Of a stretch of DNA of 64,000 nt, positions 20,690 through 31,744 are shown in pieces. This DNA is from Meandrina meandrites (lineage: Eukaryota; Cnidaria; Anthozoa; Scleractinia; Meandrinidae): NCBI GenBank assembly GCA_963693305.1, contig OY855908.1:21563493-21627492 (forward strand), written 5' to 3'. Numbering within the stretch: position 1 is the first letter of the stretch; every line of letters starts with the position of its first letter. A program made the position numbers and the translations under genes. The notes below the pieces were generated by a model that had not been told where the DNA came from, did not search any database, and saw only the letters and a program-made list of their open reading frames with translations.

Positions 20690-23260
20690 CTTCTCCCATG
20701 CTGGGGGTCTCCCCAGCGGATTCCCCGTGGTCCGTATTGCGGGCTCACGACAAAAGCATTTTCAAAATGGCAACGAGAAAAGGGAATCTAATGAAGTGAT
20801 TTTGAGATACAGAAGACAGTTTTGTCTATGGTTTTCCTTCTTGACAAGATAAAGAGTCCCCAAACGTAGGGTATACCTCCTTTATTTGTATTCCCGATAA
20901 AGAAGAATATGGAATGAGTAGAAACGTGGGTAACAGAAACTTACAGGGACCTGAGGTAAGCGTTTCTCATTGTACAATGATTTTTTTAGACTGGTTAAAG
21001 CTTATGTCTCCGACGTTTATCATGTTTATCAACTTAGCTTACTGGAATTAAAGCTGAGCTCGGCATAAAAAAATAGATAGTGAGAACAAGGCGATAATAT
21101 TAAATGGCAGTCATTTCGTCGAGACATGTAACTGTTGTTTATGTTTGTCATCTGAATTTTAAGCTACTGTACTTCAAATTAATAAGAATCGCATCCTTTC
21201 ATTATTTATATGTGAGGAAATGTTCCTCAAAATATTGACCAAGTGGTCATTTCAGGCCGCAAAGAAAAATTACGTCAGGGAAATTTGAAATTACTCTAAC
21301 ACCTTAGAGACTATGTGCAGTCAACCTGGTAGCTAAACTAGACTTCAATTAAACAGTGCTTCTCACGTTTTGGATGCCTCTTTGAGCATGTTTAATAAAT
21401 GAGACCATTTCTTAACTTCCCATGATGTTTTATTGTATTGGTAAACATAGATTTACGTTTCTTTTGCATTTTGTGGTCTACAGGTAATTTTTGGGACTAA
21501 TAGAATGCCTAATGTTTTGACAGGATTTACAGAATTCAGAACTCAGGACATTCTGGATTACTGTTGAGTTAAACTGTGGATTATAACAAGTTCAGGTAGT
21601 TGTTGATCTCTTAGTTTTGCACATAGTTATGTGACAGTCAATTCTAGCAATTCCTATCCTTCTCTCTACACACATTCACTACCTGAGGCACTTTAAGATC
21701 TGCTTTTTGACCAGACATTTGTCTACTTTATAAAAAAAATGTTTGACATTTTTTTAAGGCCTGTATTTTCAGCTGTTGAATGACCTTCAGTAACATTTTG
21801 AAGTAGCAATATGAAAATTTGCGAGGCCTTAAACTTAAGCAAGCCAGAAAACCCTAATCCCAATTGGCCATGTTCTAAACGAGCAGGGGACTGGGTACGA
21901 ACATATTTTTTTCTTGGTACGAATGTTCAATATCGATTGAATTGAAAATGGGGCACGTAATCTGAAAGAGCATCCAAAACTTAGTAAATTCACCAAATTT
22001 GATGGTTATTGGTTTAAACGCAAAGGCATGGTACACTTTTAAAACAAGAGAGCTTAGTATGGATTGGAGGACGCCTGTCCCTCCAATCCATACTAAGTGT
22101 AGCATGCCTTTGGATTTAAACCAATAACCGCCAAATTTGGTGAATTTACTAATTTTTGGATGCTCTTTCAGATGACGTGCCCCATTTTTCAATTCAATTG
22201 ATATTGAATGTTTGTTCTGAAGAGAAAATATGTTCGTACCCAGTCTCCTGCTCGTTTAGAACATGGCTAATACAAAGCTAACTGCAAGCAACATGATGTA
22301 CCGTTTGGCTAACCGGAGTACTATGTACATGTATGCTAACCAGAATATTATGTAGGCTAACTGGAATGGCTTGCATGGCTCACATGTTTCATGACATATA
22401 AGTGCCACACAAGCCAGAAATACCTAACTCCAATAATTAGCATAACCTCAAGCCACCTCAGCTAACTATACTCAGGCTAACTGGAGTTCTGCTTAGGCTA
22501 ACCAGGGAGCCTTTTAGGCTAACCAATGTGCTATTTATATATAGTGGAATGGCTCTCATGACTTGTTGGCTCGCACTTTGTGAAGACCCAAGTTTTTTTT
22601 TTAAACTCATATGGGAATTAGCCAAGTAGTAGCTGTAAATTTGATTTAAATAAACTCCAGCTTAGTTTTGGTTGGCAACTTGCTCTACAAGAAAACCAAA
22701 CATAGAATTCTGTCAATTCTGCGACGTAATGTTTTGAAAGGAACAGATTACAAAAATTCAGCTTTTGGGTCCAAAACATTTTTAAACATTAAAATAATCT
22801 GACATTTTTCTGCAATAATTAATGAAAGGAGGGATGCAAAGAAAATTGATTTCTTCCTCACCTGACCCAGGTAGACTGGGCCAGGTGAAACCACTATAAG
22901 CTTTCCCAAAGTCCCATGTTCGAAACAACTACAAAAAGTAAACTTAAGCAAGCCACAAAAAAAACAACTACAAAAAAAATAAAAATCCATAAATGTCATT
23001 TGGCTATCTACCAAGTGGAAAAAATTATTTGATCCACTAGCCCAACATAAAAGCAGCCAGTTTTTTTCACACACTGAAAAAGGCCATTAATTTTAATATA
23101 CAGTCTGCGTGCTGGAAAATTGCAATTTCATCAAAATAAATAGTTTTTGTTTGTTTTGTTTTTATTTACAGGTGACTTGAAGATTTTGCAAGGGCATTCC
23201 TGTTAGTCAAAATGAACTCAATAATGAAATAACAGAGAATTCACATCATTAATTATTATC
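20690..23260 (+). repeat. Tandem segmental duplication, copy 1
   Basis: Landmarks in order, all repeated in copy 2 (23385-24890): GGATTCCC-GTGGTCCGTATTG, AAAATGGC-ACGAG, TATTCCCGATAA-GAAGAATATG, AACTTACAGGGACCTGAG followed by GTAAGCG at 20956, AGAATCGCATCCTTTCATT, a run of GGCTAACTGGA-type units (22300-22540), TCTGACATTTTTCTGCAAT, and TTATTTACAG before GTGACTTGAAG at 23172. The ACCTGAG/GTAAGCG and TTTACAG/GTGAC pairs look like conserved splice donor and acceptor sites, and AAAATGGCNACGAG resembles a YY1 site, so the unit may be a TE or pseudogene with a promoter and first intron. This copy carries an extra palindromic MITE. Confidence 0.65.
21864..22270. repeat. Fold-back MITE: about 400-bp near-perfect palindrome
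   Basis: Arms of about 200 bp (21864-22070 and 22078-22270) are reverse complements with only scattered mismatches and almost no loop; the centre is around GGAGGACGCCTGTCCCTCC near 22066-22084. Outer ends read TTGGCCATGTTC and GAACATGGCTAA. It is absent from the equivalent place in copy 2 of the segmental duplication, so it inserted after the duplication or was lost from copy 2. Confidence 0.85.
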
Positions 23261-23384
23261 GCAGACCATAAAGCTTACTCCAGGTTAAGTTAATGTGTCA
23301 AGTTTTTTTGCAGCAAAGGCTTGGTTCCACAGGGTGTGGTTCCAAAAAATATCCATACCCAAGTTTAGCAGCAGCCCCTCCCCC

Positions 23385-24890
23385 TCTCCGCTGCTCGGGG
23401 ATTCCCGGTGGTCCGTATTGCAGGCTCACGGCAAGAAAATGTTCAAAATGGCGACGAGTTATATAGTTTGAGTTATATAGGGTAGTTTTGCCGATGTTTT
23501 TCCTTCTTGATGCGATCACAACGAGTTTCCAAACACGTGGTAATCTTCTTCTATTCGTATTCCCGATAACGAAGAATATGTAATGAGGAGAAACGACCGG
23601 AGAAACAGCGAGGGAAACGTTTTGCAAACATCTCTTACCGAAACTTACAGGGACCTGAGGTAAGCGTTTCTCATTGTACAACGATTTTATTTTGAACACT
23701 GGTTTAAGCTTATGTATTCGACGTTTATCATGTGTGAGCATATATAAAAGTGCTAACGATAAAATCGTGCTAACTGGAATTAAAGCCGAGTTTGAAGGAA
23801 AAAAAAAGATTTTGAGTGTCAGTCAGTTCGTCATGGCATGTTATTTGTATTTATGCTTGTCATCTGAATTTTAAGCTACTTCAAATTAATAAGAATCGCA
23901 TCCTTTCATTATTTAGACGTGAGGAAATGTTTGTTAGAATATTGACCGAGTGGATTATAACAAGTTCTGGTAGTTGTTGATCTCTTAACTGTTATAATGT
24001 ACTGTTTGGCAACAGGCAAAGTGTTTTCAAGGCTAACTGGAGTGCTATTTAGGCTAACTGGAATCTTATGTACTGGTAGGTTAACTGGAATGGCTCGCAT
24101 GTTTCATGACACATAAGTGCCATACAAGCCAGAAATTCCTAACCCAATAAATATATAACCTAACATCAAGCCACATAAGCTAACTATACTCAGGCTTACT
24201 AGAGTACTGTTTAGGGTAACCAGAGAGCTATTACGGCTAACCAGTGTGCTATTCAAATTAACTGGAATGCCTCTCATGACTTGTTGGCTTGCACTTTGTC
24301 AAGGCCCAAGTTTTTTTTTTTACTTTTGGAAATTAGCCATGTAATAGCTGTAAATTTGATTTAAATAAACTCCATATTAGTTTTTGTTGACAACTTGCTC
24401 TACGAGAAAACCAAACAAAGATTTCTGTAATGTAATGTTTTGAGATGAACAGATTACAAAAAATCAGTTTTAGGGTCCAAAACATTTAATAATCTGACAT
24501 TTTTCTGCAATGATTACTGAAAGGAAGGGTGCAAAGAAAATTGATTTCTTCCTTGCCTGACTCAGGTAGACTGGGCAAGGTGAAACCATTATATGCTTAT
24601 CCAAAGATTAATGTTTCTCTGGAAACAACAACAAAGTAAAATATCCATAAATACCATTTTTCTATCTAGCAAGTGTAAAACATTATTGGATCCAATAGCC
24701 CAGCATGAAAGCAGTCAGTTTTTTTTCACACACTGAAAAGGGCCATTTAATTTTAATATACAGTCTGCATGTTGGAAAGATAGCAATTTCACCAAATAAA
24801 TAGTTTTTGTTTGTTTTGTTTCTATTTACAGGTGACTTGAAGACTTTGCAATGACATTCCTCTTAAGCCAACTTGAAAATGAACTCAAAA
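23385..24890 (+). repeat. Tandem segmental duplication, copy 2
   Basis: Collinear with 20690-23260 but shorter: it lacks the MITE and about 500 bp around 21250-21590 of copy 1. The donor-like GTAAGCG is at 23660 and the acceptor TCTATTTACAG ends at 24831. Its left part follows a half copy of the GTGTGGTTCC MITE at about 23334-23370. Confidence 0.65.
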
Positions 24891-25191
24891 ATACACACTG
24901 GGTTAATGTAACAAAATTGTCACAATTGATTCCCACATGTTGCCAATTTAAACCTGAATATACTTTAGTGACCTTCATAGCTATTTATGTAATATGAACC
25001 CAGCCTCAAGAGTTCTCATGGGCCCGATGAGGATAAGTAAGTAATTATGTAATATGGGCATCCGAGAACCCAATTAGGCTACATGTGAATACTGGCACTT
25101 TATTACATGTAAGTTTTAAAACCATTATGGGGCTTGTGACAAAAATATTTTGTTCCAATAAAAATAATGAAATTACAGACAATTTACATAA

Positions 25192-25386
25192 TGTGTGGTT
25201 CCAGAAAATATCCATATCCCCCCACAGAAGGGATTTGGCCTATGACCCCCCCACCCCCACCCCTATGGAAATTCCAATTTAGCTTCATACATTGCTTGAG
25301 ATTTGTGGCTCTTCAAGTCCCCCCTCCTCCCCGGAATTTCCAATCCCTTCTGTGGGGGGAGTATGGATATTTTCTGGAACCACACA
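25192..25386. repeat. MITE with TGTGTGGTTCCAGAAAATAT ends, copy 1
   Basis: 195 bp. The left end TGTGTGGTTCCAGAAAATAT and the right end ATATTTTCTGGAACCACACA are exact inverted repeats, and the C-rich and G-rich inner parts (CCCCCCACAGAAGGGAT / ATCCCTTCTGTGGGGGG) also pair. A complete small hairpin element. Confidence 0.85.
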
Positions 25387-25417
25387 ATTTTTATCACAGA
25401 CCATAGTCTAATTAAAT

Positions 25418-25622
25418 TGTGTGGTTCCAAATAATATCCATACCTCCCTCAAGGATGGTTCTTTGCTTTGGACCCTCCTACCCCCTGGAATTTCCAGTAT
25501 AGCTTCATATTTTCTTTTAAAAACTTGGGTTATTGGGATCACCCCCCCCCCCCCCCTCCCCCTTCGGAATTTCCAATGACCATCTCCTTGGTGTGGGTAT
25601 GGATATTTTCTGGAACTGCACA
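25418..25622. repeat. MITE with TGTGTGGTTCC ends, copy 2
   Basis: Same family as 25192-25386, about 30 bp away in tandem. The right end is mutated to GGAACTGCACA. It contains a C15 run at 25542-25556 that may be length-variable. A left-half third copy lies at about 23334-23370. Confidence 0.8.
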
Positions 25623-25752
25623 ATGTAGGCATTTGCTTATAAAAGTAAGCTGCAGATTGGTTCACACTAATCTATTTTGTTAACATTATTTTTCATATTC
25701 ACCTGTTTTCTGTGGGATATATAATTATATATTGTTTTTACCGGTTTCACTT

Positions 25753-25753
<1 letters not shown>

Positions 25754-25831
<78 letters not shown>
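25754..25831. repeat. (TAA)n microsatellite, probably a LINE tail
   Basis: About 26 TAA units. On the minus strand it follows the LINE C-terminal fragment at 25840-26250, so it may be the short-repeat tail of that copy. Confidence 0.9.
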
Positions 25832-25834
<3 letters not shown>

Positions 25835-25839
25835 TAACA

Positions 25840-26250
25840 AAACTGTTATTTATCTAGGGAGCTCGCATCACCAAAGGTGTTATTCAGTGAGGCCCTGCAA
25901 ATAATAGTTCAAATTCAAAATTAAGAATTAAAAATAGTTTAAGAATTTAAAAAGTTACAAGATAAAAATGTATAGTATTAAAGTTCACAATAAAAGGCAC
26001 AGGATAAAAAATTTAGCTAAAACTACATTCTCCAGGGCTTGCTTAAAAAGTAAAATTGACTTAATGTCTCGTATCGATTTGTTAAGCTTATTCCAATCTG
26101 CAAGTCCTTGGTATAAAAGGCATTGCTTGCCATAATTACATCTAATTCTCGGTAAATAAAAATTGGTTTTGCCACCGGTATTATAAGAATGAATGTCATA
26201 GTTCTCTTTGTATCAAAATTAAAATCTATAGGTAGTGCTAGGTACATGCA
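25840..26250 (-). pseudogene. LINE (CR1/L2-like) C-terminal fragment and 3' UTR
   Basis: The minus strand reads YLALPIDFNFDTKRTMTF in one frame and, after a frameshift near 26190, YLPRIRCNYGKQCLLYQGLA then DWNKLNK and LFKQAL. This pattern (a basic, Tyr-rich stretch, GLADWN, then a short helix) is common at the end of CR1/L2-type ORF2 proteins in anthozoans. It is followed by GAGGGC-type 3' UTR sequence and a (TTA)n tail. Class assignment is from memory of such tails. Confidence 0.5.
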
Positions 26251-26399
26251 ACACTATTTACATGTAGTTTTAAGGAAACACTTGTAAGCAAACCCTGATT
26301 TTGCATGTAAAGATTTTGGTCATTTTCCAGCAAAACTGTTTCATTGACAACAAGCCTCACACTATAACAAGGCACTTCATTATAATACAGTTAAATATA

Positions 26400-27250
26400 A
26401 TTTAACATAGTTACAACAAGGAGCAGAGTCTTATTGTCAGTGGTGTGTTAAGCCTTTAGCGTTTGTGGGATATGGTTGCTGGAGTACTGGGGCCGACTTC
26501 TGTCCAGCGGTATTCTTGTCTGGTACAGTCATGCGTATCAGTCGTGGTTTTATCGGTGTGGCCTTGTTCATTTAAGAGTAGCGTTTTCAGCATTTGTTTA
26601 TTCGATTCGGTGGCAGTTACTGTTGCTGTTTCATTGAGTCGAAGAGTTCTTTATCCGCTGGCTGGATTTTTCTCATTTTTCGGGCATTCGTCTTGCTTCT
26701 TGTGGCCTCTGTTGTCGGCAAGTCGTTGTTTGCTTGCAGTGTTGTGTGTGTCACAACTTGGCACTTCGAATTCCTCTGCGTTAGTTTGCTGCTTGTTTTC
26801 TTCGAAAACTGTCGCCATTGTTGCTGTTTGCAGTTTCTATGGGAGTTTTGCGATTTTCGTCCGCGTTTTCTTTTTCCTTGCTGCTTGCGGTCATCATTAG
26901 TTTGTTTGTTCTGAGCTCGATCAGTGTTGCGCGGACTGTTGGGCACATGGTTGCAGTATGCCGCCTCCAACACAGTCAACCAACAACATTTATTGGGTAG
27001 TTTTTTCTTCCACTGAGCCATTTGGGCTTGATTGTGATGGGAGCTTGGGGTGAGGGCTTGGCACGGGGGGCTTATAGCTGGGTTGCAGCTTGGGCAGGCC
27101 AGTCGGGTGCTCTGGCGCCCTGGGGGTGTGATTGCGAATGCAGCCCAGGGCCCCTTGGGCACCTAGCGTCCACTTCCAATGTGGGTGTTAACTGGGGTTA
27201 CACTATAATAGTGATTCAATTTTGTCGTGGCAAGACGTTACTTGTTTTGT
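26400..27250. other. GC-richer block of unknown origin
   Basis: Base composition rises clearly above the surrounding intron, with long non-stop stretches on both strands. The minus strand has a 181-codon frame at 26617-27162 that is rich in Gln, Lys and Arg and has no domain I recognise; the plus-strand frames are Cys/Phe/Val-rich and look like its shadow. No inverted or direct terminal repeats were found. It could be the 5' UTR or gag of a retrotransposon, or a CpG-rich relic. Confidence 0.3.
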
Positions 27251-27447
27251 AGATCAACACCTAAAATCGCAAATTCGTGTTTATTTTCAACTGTTGTGGC
27301 CAAAATTATGTCACCTGCAATATTTCCTTTGACTTTGTGTACCATTTCTGTTACTCCTTGAGTTCAAATCAAGTACTTTTTCTTTATTAATAATCATAAA
27401 GTAATAGTAGCATCATACATGTACAGAAACCATGAATTTAATTTTTT

Positions 27448-27897
27448 ATGGTGATCATGGCAGCGGCATGGTTTGTGAGCACGTGCGCAGTCAAGAATCA
27501 AGAATCAAACAAACAAAACAGCGAATTTACTGAGGAAAATTACGGTTGGGTTTCCAGAAAACTAGAAAAAATTAACATCAAAAACTGCAAGGATCTAGTG
27601 CCTAAAGTACATCTGAAGACTAGAGGGATACCAGTGTCAAACAAAACCATAACAAGAACTGGCAGAACCGATGAATTGTCAGGAGAACTGGGAGAGTGGA
27701 AGTATACGGTATTTATGCTTATAGTTGACCACAATACAATCTGGTATAATATCCTCAATGTTGTTTTAATTCGTTGCGGTTTAATAACTGACTTAACAGA
27801 AGAACAAAATGCTTTACAGACAGACAACAAACGCAATAATTGCAAGCAAATTCTTCTGCCGGTTTATATTTCAATCGATGAACTCACCACAAACTGA
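27448..27897 (+). CDS. Unrecognised 149-residue open frame
   Basis: Open from ATG at 27448 to TGA at 27895. Composition is protein-like and hydrophilic in the first 90 residues (for example WVSRKLEKINIKNCKDLVPK), with a short hydrophobic patch after. No domain recognised, no splice or promoter context, and it lies inside an ATIC intron on the opposite strand. It could be chance or a TE remnant; the call is speculative. Confidence 0.15.
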   Translation: MVIMAAAWFVSTCAVKNQESNKQNSEFTEENYGWVSRKLEKINIKNCKDLVPKVHLKTRGIPVSNKTITRTGRTDELSGELGEWKYTVFMLIVDHNTIWYNILNVVLIRCGLITDLTEEQNALQTDNKRNNCKQILLPVYISIDELTTN

Positions 27898-28339
27898 AGC
27901 AGATACACTCACCAGAATTCCATTTACAAAATTGGTTTTCAGCGAAATACTGCAACTGTTTGAGTAAAAGAAAGCTGAACTGATTACATTAATCTTTTTT
28001 ATTATTTTATGTCAGTTACTTTTGCCAAAAACTCTACAAGGGAACTTGAAACAAAGTATTATTTACTTGTTTGTTTAAATTTATATTTGCACTGTTTTGG
28101 CACACATTAAAACTTACTAGGAAAATCACAACAATGTGAAATCTAAATTTGTTTTGACCCTGGTATATGAAATGTTTGGTTAAAAGACACAATTTTCAAT
28201 TAACCAAAGTGATAGCATCAATAGTTTGAAAAGCATTTATTTTTCTGCAGAAATAGTTAATATTCTCACGAGCACATATTTTAATTAATTGGCAAACTAG
28301 TCAAAAACATAAAAGAGCCATTTGAAAATTCATTTGGAG

Positions 28340-28800
28340 CCTAATACACCAAAGTCCGAAATACCCGGAGAAGAGCAAACAAATTATTGACTGTCGCTTC
28401 TGCCGATATAACACTCCAAAGAAAACACGTTATTTGTCACGTAGCGAAAGTGAAACCTGCAACATCAGTGCATTCCATGGCTGATGTAATAGCTTTTTTT
28501 AGTGTATTCAATATTCCCTTTGAATCCAACGCTTCGATAAGACCAAAAGAAAAAATATTTTTTCACAATAAAGAAAACATTAGTATCCGTAACATTTTCC
28601 GTACATTAATGCTTTACTGAACAGCTTTTGGCGAATAAAAATCACAGGTTGCGTGATTCAAACTTCCGATCATGATTTGGCAGAGTGGAGGTTTGGGTCT
28701 GGTCACCGACAAAAAAAAAGACTACTACTACGACAACTAATAAATCCCGTGCAGAGCAAGAACTGCGCTCGGCCCATGGCCGCGCGGTTAAAAATTAAAA
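28340..28800 (-). repeat. Dispersed repeat family R1, inverted copy
   Basis: Reverse complement of 5225-5770: CGATATAACACTCCAAAGAAAA, GTGAAACCTGCAACATC, GGTTTGGGTCTGGTCACCGAC and CGCTCGGCCCATGGCCGCGCGG occur in the expected reversed order. The end phrase AATCCCGTGCAGAGCAAGAAC is repeated 70 bp on (AATCCTGTGCAGAGCAAGAA), a small local duplication. With the 5.2-kb copy it forms an inverted pair around ATIC exon 14513-14591. Confidence 0.6.
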
Positions 28801-29825
28801 AAAATAATAAATCCTGTGCAGAGCAAGAACACCCAAACACCCAAAGCCATGTCCAGCAAACAAGGCACCACAAGCTAATATAAAAGTATTTCCCCTGTTT
28901 GGCATGCTGTACTGGGAAAGCATTGCTAAAAATTTGACACTCTGCCCTATCTGTATGAGGGATGTATCTCAATAAACTTAGCAGTGACTCCTTAAGGATT
29001 CATTTGAGTCCTGGAAGTGACTTTTCCTTATGCTCTAAGCATTATTTTGCCTAATATTGTTTTTATTTGTACACTTGCCAAAACATTTGTTCAATCTAGA
29101 ACTTATTATTTGTATGGTGCAATGAACAGTGCCAGGGATTTGCCCTGCCTGTCAACATATAGTACATGTACGTTACCACTCAACTTACCACTCTCTCATG
29201 ACACCAGAGTCGTGTCTCATGGGAGATTCTTCTTCCCTGAACCATGCAAAGGAGTGTGTACACAAGAATCCACAACAATTGAGAGGAGCATACTCATTAA
29301 ACTCCAGAAAGGGTCAGTGGACAAAAAGGGTGTTTCATGGTTTTAGGCATTTGCCAGTTGGGTTCTGGTTCATCACAAAATACTTAACAATAACTATGAA
29401 TGAAGTAGTGAATTTTACTCCGGACCCTAACATAATAAATCTGTAGTCACCAAGTGTGCCTAAAAATATTCACAAATGACCTTTTGGATTATGCTGGAAG
29501 GGAATTTATATTGTTCAAATACAAAATAGTTTGCATTGTAGTAGTAGTAGTAGTAGAAATGTCCTTCTTTTCCTCAGTAAGCAAAATAAATGCAGTATGT
29601 AGTTTCCTTCATTTGCATATATAATAATGATTACTAGAACAGTAAAAGTAATGACATAACCTTGGATTTCTGAAGGAAAATTTTGACATTTTGTGGTACA
29701 ATCCCACATTTTTGAGCAGAATTTGAGAAGATCCAAGTTATGCTGCCGCTTGTGGTAAATCCTGCTGCCACTTGTAGATCTGTCTCATCAGTTAGTGGTT
29801 CTTGTGGTGTTTTCTGCAAGTGATG
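28801..29825. other. Intronic sequence, no gene recognised
   Basis: AT-rich with one short (GTA)n tract at about 29536-29556. No coding or terminal-repeat structure was found. Confidence 0.35.
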
Positions 29826-30691
29826 TACTTTGAAGCGAGTCCTTTGAACAATACGGCATTAGATGATCCAGTACTATTGTCTAGAGTCACAAATCAAGCT
29901 TTTGTAGCCATGCTTGTCATGCAGATGGCGAAGAAACAAACAAGAAGTAGATGCTCCCGTGGTAGAATAACAGGCCTGGATTTTTCTAATTTCTTAGGAA
30001 AGAGATCTAACACCCTCAAGCTGTCCATGAGCTTGAAGTAGGCCTTCTCGGTTCGGTTTCTGTGATCAATTTCTTATCAATGACAGGAGTATCTAAGTGC
30101 AGTTGACTCCACTTGAAAAGTTGATTCTCAGAGATGGAATCTGTCTTTGCATCCGTCTTTCTTGCATTTGGAACAAACCTGGAAATGTTGAGCAGGTCTT
30201 CATAAAAGGGGTTATCCCCAAATTGCTCTAATTTTGTGTGAGCTCCTGCAGAGGCTGGTTCATATTTCACAAACATTTTTGTCTTCTCTGAAGCTTCACA
30301 TCACAGGGTCCTCTTCTTGAGTACTTTCTATTTGTTGTAACAATGTTGTAGGCCTGCTTGTCATGCCAGTCATGCTTGTCTGGAATTTAAAGGAAATGAC
30401 AACATATAGTTTACCTCTTGTCTTCATAAGATGTTTAATTTCGTCACAAATGGACAAGGGCAGCTGCATATCTGTATTGACTTCACATGTGACTTCACAA
30501 GTTTTGAGCAGTGAATGAAGCGTGTCATCGAAGATTAAAAGTTTCAGCTTCCCAAAGCTGTGGGATAGCGGGGTGCTTGGTGTTGGCAATAAGATCAGCA
30601 GTGAATGTATCAGGTTTAAAGTCTTTGTAACTGTGATGTAGGAAGGTGGAGACCTTGAGGCCTTGCATAAACTGGGAGACAATCGCTGCAT
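29826..30691 (-). pseudogene. Broken coding-like stretch of unknown family
   Basis: The minus strand holds several frames that follow one another: 30691-30296, 30276-30016 (contains ISRFVPNARKTDAKTDSISE) and about 30062-29826 (KLMDSLRVLDLFPKKLEK, HLLLVCFFAICMTSMATKA). Codon composition and hydrophobic patterning look protein-coding, with frameshifts and stops between. I do not recognise the family; a degraded transposon-encoded protein is the likeliest reading. Confidence 0.3.
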
Positions 30692-31129
30692 GTATACAAT
30701 ACTGAGTACACTGCTATCCCAGACTAGTGTAGGAAACAGACCTCAACCCAGTGAAAGACTTTTACTTGGAACCAATAGTCAAGCAATTTAACAAGCAAGA
30801 ACAGTTGAATATAATACAGAAGTTCAGGGTGAGGAAAGTCATGCTGGAGAAGTGTGCAAAATACATCACTGAATCATATTTTGCACAAGGCAAAATGCAG
30901 CTGTGCTGGAGTCACAAGGCACTGAAACCAAGTATTAGAATGACTTTTAAATAGGAGCCAATATACCCTGCTCCATCAAATATAATGCTGTGCCTAACAA
31001 AATTCTGTGTACTGGCTCATGAAAAAAATTGTTTTGGGAGGAGGCGAAGGAGGCATGTCGGTACATATTATCTGACAATAGCTCATTGAAGTCAATGTTA
31101 TCTCATTGGCCATCTTTGAGCGCAATTTC

Positions 31130-31744
31130 TCTGGCGATGATGGCAAGGTAGGATCATGTTAAAAGACAGCCACTGCAGCTGTGATGGCTGGAATTCTCAG
31201 TGGAGGGGCAGGACCCTGGAGAGCGTGTGGAGGACTGGGCACTAGCTAGCGTTGGGAAGATAGGCCGCCATCTTGGATTATGGTTAGAAGGTTTTGTTGA
31301 TGGTTCTGTTCCGATGCGGTATTCACAGCACTGTTAAGGGCGCTAGTGGGGGACAGAAGTGGGACATCTGATGACAAACAAGGAGCTTCACCAAAGACAG
31401 AATGTTGAGAGTCAACAGTCTCAGCTATTAACAGGCGGAGCTGGCTAATTTGGTCACGCGAGAAGGAAGAGGTTGTTGCACGTCCACAGATACTCCAGGG
31501 TTTTCAGTATTCGCTGGTGGAGTAAAAAGATGAGGGCATCGGTCTCAGTTGCATGGTCGTTCGCTTGTTCATGCACGAAGATGTGTTGGGCCAAGTGAGC
31601 CTTCAATCCAGTGGTCATGAGATTTCGGGCCAAGGCCAGAAGAATCAAGGAATTCCTTGGTAAAGCGTTCAGTTTGGGAAGCGTCAGTGACTTAGGATCC
31701 AAGGTGATGGAACGGTTGCGGACGTTCGATGGATGAGTAGGCAT
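31130..31744 (-). pseudogene. DIRS-like retrotransposon, gag N-terminal fragment
   Basis: The minus-strand frame 31744-31454 contains LPKLNALPRNSLILLALARN and LMTTGLKAHLAQHIF, clearly homologous to the plus-strand DIRS-like element near 49000-49090 (LAELNALPRKSLILLASARN). The similarity continues after stops to a stretch like DPTLPSSPEKLRSKMANE near 31130, which parallels 49500-49560. RT and recombinase parts are absent, so this is an isolated gag relic of the same family. Confidence 0.7.

Noticed and set aside
23298..23741. 147-codon minus-strand frame
   Set aside because: It spans a half MITE and the start of a duplicated repeat; the equivalent place in copy 1 is not open, so it is not conserved coding sequence.
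26463..26914. Plus-strand frames of 106-145 codons, rich in Cys, Phe and Val
   Set aside because: They mirror the polar minus-strand frame and have no signal or domain; kept only as part of the unassigned GC-richer block.
30751..30954. 67-codon plus-strand frame
   Set aside because: Charged and protein-like but short, with no recognisable domain or neighbour; chance is the simpler reading.
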